Below are positions 46,859 through 56,430 of a stretch of DNA of 64,000 nucleotides, piece after piece (position 1 is the stretch's first letter; every line of letters starts with the position of its first letter). The notes beneath the pieces were generated by a model. The model was not told where the DNA came from. It saw only the letters and a program-made list of their open reading frames with translations, and made no database searches. Origin of the DNA: Robbsia andropogonis (lineage in GTDB: Bacteria > Pseudomonadota > Gammaproteobacteria > Burkholderiales > Burkholderiaceae); assembly GCF_000970345.1 (NCBI RefSeq), contig NZ_LAQU01000005.1:186001-250000 (forward strand), written 5' to 3'. Made by a program: the position numbers and the translations under genes.

Positions 46859-46887
46859 AGTATAGCAATCGTTCGTTAGCAAACTAA
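46859..46887 (-). promoter_or_regulatory. Promoter of the marR-efflux operon with overlapping palindrome
   Basis: TTAGTT (46887-46882) and TATACT (46864-46859) are 17 bases apart. The -35 lies in the inverted repeat TTAG-N4-CTAA (46876-46887), the style of site bound by MarR proteins, consistent with autorepression. The predicted transcript start nearly coincides with the chosen marR ATG. Confidence 0.6.
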
Positions 46888-47167
46888 TGATATTTTCAAC
46901 ACAATATTGTTGTCGAATATAGGTTAATCGATAGCAAGCATTCGTCGGCTGGGTACGAGATGGCGAAGGAACGAGAGGGATGTCCTCAAAACGATTTAAG
47001 CGTTTGCCAAATTCAAACGGGAAACGCGAAATCTTTCGGCAGAACGGCTAATTCGACGGCAAAAAACGGTAATTCGCCCTGAAACGCGCCATGCAATACG
47101 AGGGCAATGTTACGCTGACGGTGATACGTAATGAACGACGACGGCTGACATTGCGAAGGGGGAGGAC
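46888..47167. other. Intergenic region between marR and a coiled-coil gene
   Basis: The 280-base region is divergent and probably holds both promoters. The 10-base palindrome ACAATATTGT at 46901-46910 lies near the marR promoter. I see no gene. Confidence 0.5.
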
Positions 47168-47647
47168 GTGCGGAATCAAGCAAGGAACATCCTGAAGCAG
47201 CACAGAATAGCCGATAAGAGCGATGGGAATGCAGAAGCGCTCGGGTCCGGCAATCCCTCTTCAGTCCAATTAATGCAAGTCATCCGCGATTTCAGTTTTT
47301 CCATCGGTACACGACTATCAGGGATGCAGAGGGATATTGAATGCCTTGTTGCAGGCCAGGAGCATTTATCCAAAAAACTGGATGAAAGCAATATACGACT
47401 GGAAAATCAGATCAATACGGTCGAGTCAAGGTTAAGCGGACGAATTGATTCGGTCGAGTCAAGGTTAAGCGAACACATTGATACGGTCGAATCAAAGGTA
47501 GGCAAGCGCATTGATACGGTCGAGACGAAATTAGGCGCTCGAATGGATGGTGTCGAGACCCGGTTAGGTACGCGAATCGACGATCTGGACGAGGACATAA
47601 AGTGTCATAAACGGCTGGTCCTTATCGCAACGGGGGGCTGGGTATGA
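47168..47647 (+). CDS. Coiled-coil protein with five 11-residue repeats, probably frameshifted at the 3' end
   Basis: The 159-residue frame starts with GTG after a strong GGGGAGGA site. Residues 85-139 contain five hendecad repeats of the type TVESRLSGRID, which predict a long coiled coil. The read frame ends RLVLIATGGWV at 47647, just after a run of six G (47632-47637). One additional G would continue as GLGMIVALMASA and stop at 47673, giving a C-terminal transmembrane helix as expected for membrane-anchored coiled-coil proteins. The gene may thus be truncated by a homopolymer change or a sequencing error. Function unknown. Confidence 0.7.
   Translation: MRNQARNILKQHRIADKSDGNAEALGSGNPSSVQLMQVIRDFSFSIGTRLSGMQRDIECLVAGQEHLSKKLDESNIRLENQINTVESRLSGRIDSVESRLSEHIDTVESKVGKRIDTVETKLGARMDGVETRLGTRIDDLDEDIKCHKRLVLIATGGWV
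47420..47584 (+). repeat. Five tandem 33-bp repeats coding for hendecads
   Basis: Units begin at 47420, 47453, 47486, 47519 and 47552, each with GTCGA. Adjacent units 1 and 2 are almost identical over the first 19 bases; later units are more diverged. They encode the 11-residue coiled-coil repeat, not a CRISPR array. Confidence 0.9.
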
Positions 47648-47800
47648 TCGTGGCGCTCATGGCGAGCGCATAACCCATTTTTGACGTATTACTTCGGTTG
47701 GGTGTCTTGCGCGTGGCTACCTGGCCGCGATGGTTACTTGAACTGAGATATGGCGTGGATGACGATGGGTGTTCAAATTGTCATTGAGAAGGGTATGTGA

Positions 47801-47826
47801 ACGAAACGGCCGGGACAAGCCGGCCG
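47801..47826 (-). terminator. Hairpin terminator after gnd
   Basis: CGGCCGG-N6-CCGGCCG at 47807-47826 forms a 7-bp GC stem. On the minus strand it is followed by TTTCGTTC, a weak T-tract, about 43 bases after the gnd stop. Confidence 0.5.
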
Positions 47827-47869
47827 CCGACACTGCTTTCAAGCCAACAGCATATCCTTAAGCAGATAC

Positions 47870-49279
47870 TTATGCCCACTCGGCGTGGAAGCTGCCTGGC
47901 TTATCGGTTCGTTCAAACGTATGCGCCCCGAAGAAATCCCGCTGCGCCTGCACGAGGTTCGCCGGGACGGTCTCAGAGCGATAACCGTCGTAGTAAGCAA
48001 TGGCCGATGCGAAGGCTGGAACCGGCACGCCTGCCTGCACGGCGGTGGACACGACGTCTCGCAGCGCTTGCTGATACTGGTCGGCGATGTCTTTGAAATA
48101 CGGGTCCAATAGCAAATTCGCCAGCTTGCCATCGTGCGTATAGGCGTCCGTGATTTTTTGTAGGAAGCGTGCGCGAATAATGCAACCCGCGCGGAAGATC
48201 TTGGCGATGGTGCCGTAATCCAGATCCCACTTGTATTCATCGGAGGCAGCACGCAATTGCGCGAAACCTTGCGCATAGGAGACGATCTTGCTCAGGTACA
48301 GCGCGCGGCGCACGGATTCGATAAAAGCCGTCTTGTCGCTCGATAGCGGTTTCTTGGCAGGGCCAGTCAATGTCTTTGCCGCCGCGACGCGCTCGGTCTT
48401 CAGAGACGACAACACGCGCGCGAAGACCGCTTCGGTGATAAGCGGGAGCGGTGCGCCCAGGTCAAGCGCATTTTGGCTTGTCCATTTTCCGGTGCCTTTT
48501 TGCGCGGCACGGTCCAGAATCATGTCCACAAGATAGTTGCCGGTTTCGTCGTCTTTCTTCTGGAAGATCTTTGTTGTGATGTCGATCAGGTAGCTGTCCA
48601 ACTCGCCCTGATTCCACTCGACATACACCTTGCCCAATTCCTCGTTCGACAGGCCGACCACTTGTTTGAGTACCCAGTAGCTTTCGGCGATCAACTGCAT
48701 GTCGCCATATTCGATGCCGTTATGGACCATTTTGACGAAATGGCCGGCACCGTTCGGACCCATATAGGCAACGCACGGGTCGCCATTTGGCGCCTTTGCG
48801 GAGATTTCGGTCAAAATCGGGGCAACCAGATCATATGCCTCGCGTTGTCCCCCCGGCATGATCGACGGACCTTTCAAAGCGCCTTCTTCGCCACCCGATA
48901 CGCCGGTGCCGATGAAGTGCAGCCCCGATTTCGCCAACGTTTCGTTGCGACGAATGGTGTCGGTGAAGTGGGTGTTACCGCCGTCGATAAGGATATCGCC
49001 TGGTTCCAGCAAGGGGCGAAGCGAGTCGATCGTGGCATCGGTACCCGCGCCGGCTTTGACCATCAGCAAGATACGGCGCGGCTTTTCCAGGGACTCGACG
49101 AATTCTTCCAGGGAGTAGGCAGGTACCAGCTTGCGATCCGGATATTCCTTGATCAGTTCATCGGTCTTTTCCCGGCTGCGGTTGTACACCGAGACCGCGT
49201 GTCCACGGCTTTCGATGTTCAGCGCCAGATTGCGGCCCATTACCGCTAGACCGACTACACCGATGGATTGTTTGCTCAT
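47870..49279 (-). CDS. gnd: 6-phosphogluconate dehydrogenase, decarboxylating
   Basis: The 469-residue enzyme oxidises 6-phosphogluconate to ribulose-5-phosphate, CO2 and NADPH. It has the NADP-binding [20 protein letters not shown], a [11 protein letters not shown] second-strand motif that prefers NADP, the catalytic [20 protein letters not shown] (lysine and asparagine) and the C-terminal tail [14 protein letters not shown]. Length is typical. It is a single gene here, convergent with the coiled-coil gene and divergent from macA. Confidence 0.97.
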   Translation of the reverse strand: MSKQSIGVVGLAVMGRNLALNIESRGHAVSVYNRSREKTDELIKEYPDRKLVPAYSLEEFVESLEKPRRILLMVKAGAGTDATIDSLRPLLEPGDILIDGGNTHFTDTIRRNETLAKSGLHFIGTGVSGGEEGALKGPSIMPGGQREAYDLVAPILTEISAKAPNGDPCVAYMGPNGAGHFVKMVHNGIEYGDMQLIAESYWVLKQVVGLSNEELGKVYVEWNQGELDSYLIDITTKIFQKKDDETGNYLVDMILDRAAQKGTGKWTSQNALDLGAPLPLITEAVFARVLSSLKTERVAAAKTLTGPAKKPLSSDKTAFIESVRRALYLSKIVSYAQGFAQLRAASDEYKWDLDYGTIAKIFRAGCIIRARFLQKITDAYTHDGKLANLLLDPYFKDIADQYQQALRDVVSTAVQAGVPVPAFASAIAYYDGYRSETVPANLVQAQRDFFGAHTFERTDKPGSFHAEWA

Positions 49280-49743
49280 CTTCCTCTCCCAGGGAGCGAT
49301 ATTGCCAAAAATGGGTTATACCGGGTCGCCTATTACAGCACCAAGTATCTCTAAAATCTAAAAACGCCGAATGTGATGCGGCGTGCACTGCATTCCCGAT
49401 AGTGTGCCGAGCGCCGTTGCATGCGCCCCACCAGCGGCGTATGTCGCGCCAAGACCGCCGGTGGCGTGAATCGACGACGAACACACACAAGCAGCGGAAA
49501 TGATTCGCCAAGTCTTAACAGTAGTTTACTTCAGATACGCACTTCCAGCCGAGCGGTGCTCTGAAACCGGATTGGGTTCATGGTGACCAGTCAGATTCGG
49601 ATGCGTCTGATGGCGTTCTCGCGCACGCGTTCCTATAGTACCGCTCAGCGAGCCGTGAGCCCGTGCCACGATCCGTGGTACACGGTCGATCGCGGCGGCA
49701 GTCGAGACGATCGGTGGAACCTGACCGCGACCTTGGAGAATAT
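49280..49743. other. Intergenic region between gnd and macA
   Basis: The 460-base divergent region should contain both promoters. A frame from 49663 runs into macA in phase but has no ribosome site. I see no other gene. Confidence 0.4.
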
Positions 49744-50898
49744 GTGCGACCAGACGGCGAAAAGGGTCCGGCGAAATCCGGTGCGGCAGAGACAGGTGAT
49801 GGTCAGTCCGGGGACGGCGATAGCCGCGGTGCAAACGATGACGTCACCGTGGTGCCTTTCGCCAACCGACGGAGGGCAATCCGAATCGCCGCCTGGCTGA
49901 TACCGGCATTCGCGCTGATGGGAGCATTGATAATCGGATGGTTGTGGTCGTCCGGAAAGGCATTGGAATACGGTGGTAACTCATCGACCGGACCGGGAGG
50001 CGGCATTGGAACGTTATCCACCGCACAGGCCGAGCACGCGGCGGGCAGCGTCGACGTGGGGCCGATTCGCGCCACCGGGATCATCCTGCCCAGCAAGTCG
50101 GTGGAAGTCGGCACGCAGCAGACCGGGCAGTTGCGTTCGCTGTTCGTCGAACCTGGTGACGCGGTAACGAAAGGGCAGCTTCTCGCCGAAATCGATCCGG
50201 ATCTCACCCAAAACGATGTCGAAGGCAAGGCTGCCGCGGTCGAGCAGGTGCAAGCTGAACTGCACGCGGCGCAGGCGGACCTGACGCTGGCACAACGACA
50301 AAAGTCACGCGCCAAGATGCTGATACTGAATGATGCGATGGCGCGCCGAGAGTATGAAAGGGCGGAAGCCGATCTGGCCCGAGCCCTTGCGCGCGTGGAT
50401 GGTGGCCGGGCAGCCGTCCGGGTTGCGCAGATGGCGCACCGGGTTGCGCTGAAAAATCTCGAACAGACGCGCTTGCGGGCCCCGATCGACGGCACTGTCG
50501 TCAGAATACTGATCAAGGAAGGCCAAATGGTGGTTGGCGCGCAAACGGCACAGGTTGTGCTCGAAGTCGCGAATCTTCGAACCATGACGGTTGAGGCGCG
50601 GGTGGCGGAGGCGGATGTACCGCATATCCATGCAGGGCAAAAAGTGTCATTTTCCATTCTGGCGGATGCCGATCAACAATGGCATAGCACGCTGCGGCGC
50701 ATTGATCCGGACGCAATACAGAAAGCGGACACGGCAAAAGCAATTTATTACCGCGCTTTGTTCGACGTTGATAACGCTGATGGCCGACTGCGGCCGATGA
50801 TGACGGCTGAAGTCATCATCGGCGCGCAGGATCGGCAAGCAGTCGGAAACGGTAGCGCGGCGCTTTCCACACAATCTGCAAATGGAGTAACGCGTTGA
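49744..50898 (+). CDS. macA: MacA-type periplasmic adaptor
   Basis: The protein has 384 residues from GTG 49744, chosen because GGAG lies five bases upstream; an ATG at 49663 would add 27 residues. An N-terminal polar stretch is followed by one transmembrane helix (IRIAAWLIPAFALMGALII), a lipoyl half-motif (GQLRSLFVEPGDAVTKGQLL), a coiled-coil hairpin and a beta-barrel with QKVSFSILADADQQW. It bridges MacB and an outer membrane channel. The stop overlaps the macB start by one base. Confidence 0.9.
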   Translation: MRPDGEKGPAKSGAAETGDGQSGDGDSRGANDDVTVVPFANRRRAIRIAAWLIPAFALMGALIIGWLWSSGKALEYGGNSSTGPGGGIGTLSTAQAEHAAGSVDVGPIRATGIILPSKSVEVGTQQTGQLRSLFVEPGDAVTKGQLLAEIDPDLTQNDVEGKAAAVEQVQAELHAAQADLTLAQRQKSRAKMLILNDAMARREYERAEADLARALARVDGGRAAVRVAQMAHRVALKNLEQTRLRAPIDGTVVRILIKEGQMVVGAQTAQVVLEVANLRTMTVEARVAEADVPHIHAGQKVSFSILADADQQWHSTLRRIDPDAIQKADTAKAIYYRALFDVDNADGRLRPMMTAEVIIGAQDRQAVGNGSAALSTQSANGVTR

Positions 50899-53057
50899 TG
50901 CTGCCCGGTCGTCCGTTGCTTAGGATGTCCGACGTCTCCAAGCACTATCCTAAAAGCGACAGTGCGCCCGCGGCGACAGTGCTGCGGGACATCACATTGA
51001 CGGTGCATGCGGGTGAGTGGCTTGCGATCGTCGGGCCGTCGGGCTCAGGCAAGTCTACGTTGATGCATTTGCTCGGGTGCCTGGACCGGCCGACCGGCGG
51101 CGTGTATCGCGTCGATGCCCGTCTCGTCGAGGGGCGATCGGCGGCACGTGACCCGTCTCCATCTCGTACGCCGGAGCAAGGAGCGGACTGTCTGAAGCGC
51201 AAGCGGTTCCGCGATATCGATACGGATGCGCCATTCACGAACGGCACGCCCTCGCGCGACGATCGCACATACGACGTCGCCGAAATGACGCCTCGGCAAA
51301 TGGCCGGATTGCGGCGCGACACGTTCGGCTTCATTTTTCAGCGTTATCATCTGCTCGACTACCTTGACGCTGCGGACAATGTGGCCTTGCCCGCAAGTTA
51401 TCAGGGCGACGGACGCGCCCACCGCACCGCGCGCCGCAAGCAGGCGGCAACGTTGCTAACGGCGGTCGGATTGGGGGAACACGCGGCACACCTCCCGGCC
51501 GCATTGTCCGGTGGCCAGCAACAGCGGGTCAGTCTGGCGCGTGCCTTGATGAACGGCGCTGATGTCATCCTGGCCGATGAACCAACAGGTGCCTTGGACA
51601 GCGCGAGCGGCCGTGACGTATTGGCCCTCTTGCGCCGCCTCCATGCACAGGGGCGTACGGTGATCGTCGTTACCCACTCCCAGGAAGTCGCCGAGGCAGC
51701 ACAGCGGATTATCACGATGCGCGACGGCCGGATTGTCTCGGATTGCGTGAATCCGCACTATCATGCCGTGATCGAACGTCCGGAGACGGCCCTGCCGGAG
51801 CGCGGCGTCGCCTGCCCCTGGCGGTCGAAAGCCCGTCACGCACCACGGCATCGAACGCGTCGTCTCGATCGGGCGGGAGAACATCTCGCCGCCGCATGGC
51901 GGATTTTGTGGCGTCATCGTATGCGCACATTGCTGATGATCATCAGCGTGATGATGGGGATCGCCGCCGTCGTGCTGATGTTGGCCGTGGGTGCCGGCGC
52001 CCGCAACAAGCAATTGGAGGAAATTCGCAGCTACGGTGTCGATGCGACCTACGTGATGCCAGGTGCCAGCGCCTCGGATAGCCGTAGGACCGCCATCGAA
52101 ACGCTGACGAAAAACGATGCGGACGCACTTCGCCTGCTGCCGGACGTGGTTGGCGTGTCGGCGATGTCCACATTTTCGGGGGAGGTCGTACGCGGAGCGA
52201 CCAAGATTGACGCAACCGTGTATGGGGTCGACGCGGATTATTTCGATGCCAGTGTACGGCGCTTCCGCGACGGGCGAATGTTTGGCAGTGGTGCCATCTC
52301 GAAGCAATCCGCCGTCGCCGTCATCGACGCGCAGGGTTACCAGACCTTGTTTCCGCAGGGGGGGCCGGCCATCGGCCAGCGTATCCTCGTGGCAAAAGTA
52401 CCCGTCACAATCATCGGCATACTCGAGGACGAGGACAATGGCATCCCCGGCAATGGCCTGGAACTTTACATGCCGATAACGGCAGTGCAAGGGCGCTTGA
52501 ACGGGCGCTGGCATGCGGATTTCCTGCGGCTCAGTCTACGGCCCGGCGTGTCTGTGGATGCGGCGGAAGCGGCGATTTCGGCGACGTTGCTTGCCCGCCA
52601 TCGGCGCAAGGACTTCCATCTGATGTCATTCACCAAATACATCGAAATCCAAAAGCGCACGGCGCGCACGATGGGCATCGTGATGCTGGTATCGGCCGCC
52701 ATCGCCTTGAGCATTGGTGGCATCGGCGTGATGAACATGATGCTGGTTGCCGTACGTGAACGGGTGGCGGAAATCGGCATTCGACTTGCTGTCGGCGCCG
52801 CGCGCGCGGACATTGCCCGTCAATTCTTATTGGAAGCGCTGCTGATTTGCCTGATCGGCGGAGTGGCCGGCGTCGGGTTGTCGCTGGCGGTCGCATCGAT
52901 CATGCCATGGGCAGCACCCAGTTTGCCACTGCAGCCTACTGCGACGTCTTTGATCGGTGCTTGTTTGGGATCGATCGTCATCGGCATTACCTTTGGTTTG
53001 CTGCCCGCGCGCCAAGCCGCGAGGATGGACCCTATTGCAGCACTGACACACGGCTGA
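50898..53057 (+). CDS. macB: MacB-type ABC exporter with an inserted segment in the ATPase
   Basis: The 719-residue protein fuses an N-terminal ATPase (Walker A GPSGSGKST, signature LSGGQQQRVSLARA, Walker B VILADEPTGALD) to a permease with four transmembrane helices and a periplasmic domain. It ends with SIGGIGVMNMMLVAVRERV and GIRLAVGAA, as in MacB. Between YRVDARL and LRRDTFGFIFQRYHLL there are about 60 residues where E. coli MacB has about 10. MacB powers export of macrolides, enterotoxin or siderophores together with MacA and TolC. It is part of a three-gene operon. Confidence 0.92.
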   Translation: MLPGRPLLRMSDVSKHYPKSDSAPAATVLRDITLTVHAGEWLAIVGPSGSGKSTLMHLLGCLDRPTGGVYRVDARLVEGRSAARDPSPSRTPEQGADCLKRKRFRDIDTDAPFTNGTPSRDDRTYDVAEMTPRQMAGLRRDTFGFIFQRYHLLDYLDAADNVALPASYQGDGRAHRTARRKQAATLLTAVGLGEHAAHLPAALSGGQQQRVSLARALMNGADVILADEPTGALDSASGRDVLALLRRLHAQGRTVIVVTHSQEVAEAAQRIITMRDGRIVSDCVNPHYHAVIERPETALPERGVACPWRSKARHAPRHRTRRLDRAGEHLAAAWRILWRHRMRTLLMIISVMMGIAAVVLMLAVGAGARNKQLEEIRSYGVDATYVMPGASASDSRRTAIETLTKNDADALRLLPDVVGVSAMSTFSGEVVRGATKIDATVYGVDADYFDASVRRFRDGRMFGSGAISKQSAVAVIDAQGYQTLFPQGGPAIGQRILVAKVPVTIIGILEDEDNGIPGNGLELYMPITAVQGRLNGRWHADFLRLSLRPGVSVDAAEAAISATLLARHRRKDFHLMSFTKYIEIQKRTARTMGIVMLVSAAIALSIGGIGVMNMMLVAVRERVAEIGIRLAVGAARADIARQFLLEALLICLIGGVAGVGLSLAVASIMPWAAPSLPLQPTATSLIGACLGSIVIGITFGLLPARQAARMDPIAALTHG

Positions 53058-53087
53058 GATCTCGCCGATGCGTGCGAAGGAAATAAG

Positions 53088-54689
53088 ATGAAGCATTTGC
53101 AGAGGCCGGGCAGTGGCCAGACGTATCGAGGTCATTGGCGAGGCGCCTTGCTGCAAGGAGGGATGTCGCTTCTGTTGATCAGCGGCGGTAGTGCGACGGC
53201 AGCGTCGGATCGAAGGGGGGGCGCCGTAGCGGTCGCCGACCTGCCGTCCGTCGCCGCAGCGGTTTCCGTTGATGCGATTTTCGCTTCGGTGCCTTCCGCC
53301 GTGCCGACCCTGACGCTTGCCGTGCCCGATGAATTGGCTTCACCCGACGCCGTTGCGTGCGGAACGCTTCCTGCCCAGCTCGCGTGGCGCGACATCATTG
53401 GCGACCCGGGACTGGATGCGGCAATCGACAGGGCATTGCAAGGTAACCTCGAAATAAGGGAAAAAACGGCGTTGTTGCAGGAGACGCAAGCGCGGAGCCG
53501 CGTTGCCGGTACGATGCGCGGGCCACAAGGCCACGCCGCGGTCGAGGCGGACCATCGGAGGATGACGGGCGCCGACGAGCGATTGGGTGAACGGCGCGCT
53601 TCGGGTTTTTACGGTCGGTTGTCTTTTTCTCAGGACCTCGATGTATGGGGGCGATTACGCGATAGGCAACGCGCGGCCGAATTACAGCAAGCGGCAGCGC
53701 AATTTCACGTCGCAGACGCGCGCCGACGTGTCATTGCATCGGTCACGACGGCATATTGGACCGTCGCGTATCTTACGGAAAAGCGCTTGGCGTTCCAAGT
53801 GGTGCAGAATAGTGTCGATACCCGCGTGGACATCATGCGTGCGCGCTATCGTTACGGCGATGCCCGTCTCGATGACTATCGCGAGGCCAGTGCGGAACGG
53901 GACGCCGTGCGTCTCGAAAGCGTGGCCATCGACGCTCACTTGGCCGCGACGGCGCTGGAATTGGCGCGTCTGACCGGAGAGGCACCAGGTTCCGACGCTG
54001 CGGTCGATCCGATCACGCAACGTCCTAGGGGATTGCCGACGGATTATCGATTTGCGCACGACACACATCTCCCCGCCACCGCAGGATCTTTCGTTGCCGG
54101 ACTGCCTCACCGGCTGCCGGACGTTCCGGGCAAGCTGGATGCGGCCCAATTGCAATGTCGTGCCGATATTCGCGCCGAAGCCTCGGTGCTGTCCGCCTTT
54201 GCCGCCGAAGCCGCCGCGGTTCGGAAAGATTGGTATCCGCGTCTCGAATTGACCGCGGGACTGAATGCGGCAAGCCCGAGCTTGCTGTCCTTGGTTAACG
54301 CACCGATGGCGATGCTGGCTGCTGCGATCCGCTTGCCGTTCTTGAACCCCGGGCAGCGGCACCGGACGGCGGAAGCCGAGGCACAGTACGCGGTGGCGGA
54401 AACGCGTTACCTGAAGCAATGGCAGACCGCGCTTGGCGACGTTGCCGATGCGTTGGTGGGACGACAACGGGCCCTTGCACAAGTGGACTTGCAGCGGGAT
54501 CGTCTGGCGGACATGGTCCGCGCCGAACAGCTTGCCGAGCAACGATATCGGGCAGGCGAGATCGCAGCCGCGGAGTGGTTGTCCAAACGCGAGCAGCAGG
54601 CTCGTGTCGCCATCGACTTACTCGCTGCACGCCGAGACCATGCTATCAGCGTCATGCACGTGTTTCAGGCGCTCGGTACGGACGCTTAA
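53088..54689 (+). CDS. Outer-membrane efflux protein (TolC/NodT family)
   Basis: The 533-residue protein starts 30 bases after macB. An N-terminal hydrophobic segment (LLQGGMSLLLISGGSATAAS) looks like a signal peptide without lipobox cysteine. About 90 residues of Ala/Val-rich linker precede the first efflux repeat (AIDRALQGNLEIREKTALLQ). RLPDVPGKLDAAQLQC resembles the RRPDVRAAE turn of NodT factors but is altered, so it is a diverged member. It should provide the exit channel for MacAB. The end overlaps the convergent MFS gene by 4 bases. Confidence 0.85.
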   Translation: MKHLQRPGSGQTYRGHWRGALLQGGMSLLLISGGSATAASDRRGGAVAVADLPSVAAAVSVDAIFASVPSAVPTLTLAVPDELASPDAVACGTLPAQLAWRDIIGDPGLDAAIDRALQGNLEIREKTALLQETQARSRVAGTMRGPQGHAAVEADHRRMTGADERLGERRASGFYGRLSFSQDLDVWGRLRDRQRAAELQQAAAQFHVADARRRVIASVTTAYWTVAYLTEKRLAFQVVQNSVDTRVDIMRARYRYGDARLDDYREASAERDAVRLESVAIDAHLAATALELARLTGEAPGSDAAVDPITQRPRGLPTDYRFAHDTHLPATAGSFVAGLPHRLPDVPGKLDAAQLQCRADIRAEASVLSAFAAEAAAVRKDWYPRLELTAGLNAASPSLLSLVNAPMAMLAAAIRLPFLNPGQRHRTAEAEAQYAVAETRYLKQWQTALGDVADALVGRQRALAQVDLQRDRLADMVRAEQLAEQRYRAGEIAAAEWLSKREQQARVAIDLLAARRDHAISVMHVFQALGTDA

Positions 54690-56236
54690 CGTCGATCCGG
54701 TTTTGATACCATGCGCAAGCCACTGGCAATACCCCCCACCAACGCGAACACGGCGCCCCAGACGATGGACAACAGCGGGCCATGGTGTCCGGACAGACCG
54801 AAGCTTAGCGCTACAAGGGCGGAGCCCGAGGATTGCCCGAGCAAGCGCGATGTGCCCACCACGCCGCTTGCGCTGCTGGCCCGTTCCGGCGGCGCGCTCG
54901 ACATGAATGCCTTCAGGTTTGGCGACTGAAAAAAACCGAAGCCGATACCACAGCAGGCCATCCGGATGCCGATGCCGATCGACGAGACATCCGTTGGCAT
55001 CCATACCAGCGACATCATCGACACACTCATCACGATCAAGCCGATGCCGCCAAGAATGGCGGGTGGCAAACGATCGGATAGCCGGCCGGCGAAAGGGGCG
55101 ATGGCGGCGACGCAGACGGACCAAGGCGTCATGAGAAAGCCCGTCTGGATTTGATCGCGGCCCAGGGTCGTCTCAAAATAGAACGGCAAGGAAACGAACG
55201 CGAGTCCTTGTACGGAGAAAGCGCATAGCGCCGTGGCGGCCGACAGGGAGAAGACCGGGCGGCGGAAAAGGTCGGTCGGGAACATCGGTGCTGGATGGTC
55301 TGCTTCACGCTTGATCAGTAACATCATTGACGTAATACCAATCGCCGCGGATGCCAGCACGACCAGCAACGATGCTTGCTGAGAAAATTCGATAAAAGCG
55401 AAAACGATCGCGCCGAAACCGACTCCGTTCATGACCGCCGCGACAGGATCGAAATGAACGCTGCGAGGCGGGGGTTTCGGCAAATACGGCACGGCAAGCG
55501 CGACGGCGGCCAGGCCAATCGGTACATTCAGTGCAAATAACCAAGGCCAGTTGCTGACCGACAGGACCAGCGAGGCGACCGTCGGTCCGATCGCCATCGA
55601 CGAGCCGGCGACCAGCGCGTTCAGTCCAACCCCGCGTCCGAGACGATGCGGTGGGTAAATGAAGCGGATCAATGCGATGTTCACCGTCATCATCGCGCCA
55701 CCGCCTAGTCCTTGAACGATGCGCGATAGAGTAAGTGCGCCGAGCGATGGGGAAATCGCGCAGCACAGCGAGGCAACCGTGAAGATCACCAATCCAGACA
55801 GAAAAACGCGCTTCAGTCCAAGTTTGTCCGCAAGGGCCGCAAGTGGCAGCATCGTCGAGACCATTGCCAATTGATAGGCATTGATGATCCAGACCGATTC
55901 CGCCGGCATCACGTGCAGGTCGCGTGCCATCGATGGCAATGCGGTATTGGCGATGGCCGTGTCCAGGCAAGCCAACCCCAGTCCGGTCATCAAGGCACCC
56001 ATGGCCTTCCGTTTTTCGGGTGTCAAGGTGGACTGCTGTCTGGCAACGTCGGCGTCAGGTGGTATGTTTTCGCTTTTCCAGCCCGCCTTGGGCTTAGGAG
56101 CGCCCGTGGCGGCCCGTACCGTGGCGGGCCCCGCTACGTCGGGCGCGACAGGGCAGGAGGAAATACCGTTGGCCTGCGAAGGCGTGCCCGACGAAGCGTG
56201 AGCAGCCGATGCGCCTGATATGCGGTCGTCGGACAT
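54686..56236 (-). CDS. MFS multidrug transporter, DHA2 (14-helix) type
   Basis: The 516-residue transporter starts at MSDDRISG (56236); the frame extends to 56578 but that part is not family-like. After a 75-residue polar N-terminus come about 14 helices. GLACLDTAIANTALPSMARD is the first-helix motif of DHA2/EmrB-type drug exporters, and LSRIVQGLGGGAMMTVNIAL is the next conserved segment. It is divergent from nadB. The substrate is unknown. Confidence 0.9.
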   Translation of the reverse strand: MSDDRISGASAAHASSGTPSQANGISSCPVAPDVAGPATVRAATGAPKPKAGWKSENIPPDADVARQQSTLTPEKRKAMGALMTGLGLACLDTAIANTALPSMARDLHVMPAESVWIINAYQLAMVSTMLPLAALADKLGLKRVFLSGLVIFTVASLCCAISPSLGALTLSRIVQGLGGGAMMTVNIALIRFIYPPHRLGRGVGLNALVAGSSMAIGPTVASLVLSVSNWPWLFALNVPIGLAAVALAVPYLPKPPPRSVHFDPVAAVMNGVGFGAIVFAFIEFSQQASLLVVLASAAIGITSMMLLIKREADHPAPMFPTDLFRRPVFSLSAATALCAFSVQGLAFVSLPFYFETTLGRDQIQTGFLMTPWSVCVAAIAPFAGRLSDRLPPAILGGIGLIVMSVSMMSLVWMPTDVSSIGIGIRMACCGIGFGFFQSPNLKAFMSSAPPERASSASGVVGTSRLLGQSSGSALVALSFGLSGHHGPLLSIVWGAVFALVGGIASGLRMVSKPDRR

Positions 56237-56430
56237 GAACCTACGGCAAACGTACAAATTTGTCAGACATCTATTTTGCCACGTCACCTGTCCGACGTCA
56301 GGGTTTCCCGCGAAAGTTGCCTTGTCGCGTGGTCTGCCCGTTGCGTTCGACACGAAGGGCAATGAATGGCGGCATAATGCGACGCTGAATCGGGGCAAGC
56401 AGGTCGCGTGTGGCCGCGGGAGGATGACGG

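Noticed and set aside
47420-47584. Tandem repeats as a possible CRISPR array
   Set aside because: The 33-bp units are directly adjacent without spacers, are diverged and keep one reading frame coding for a coiled coil.
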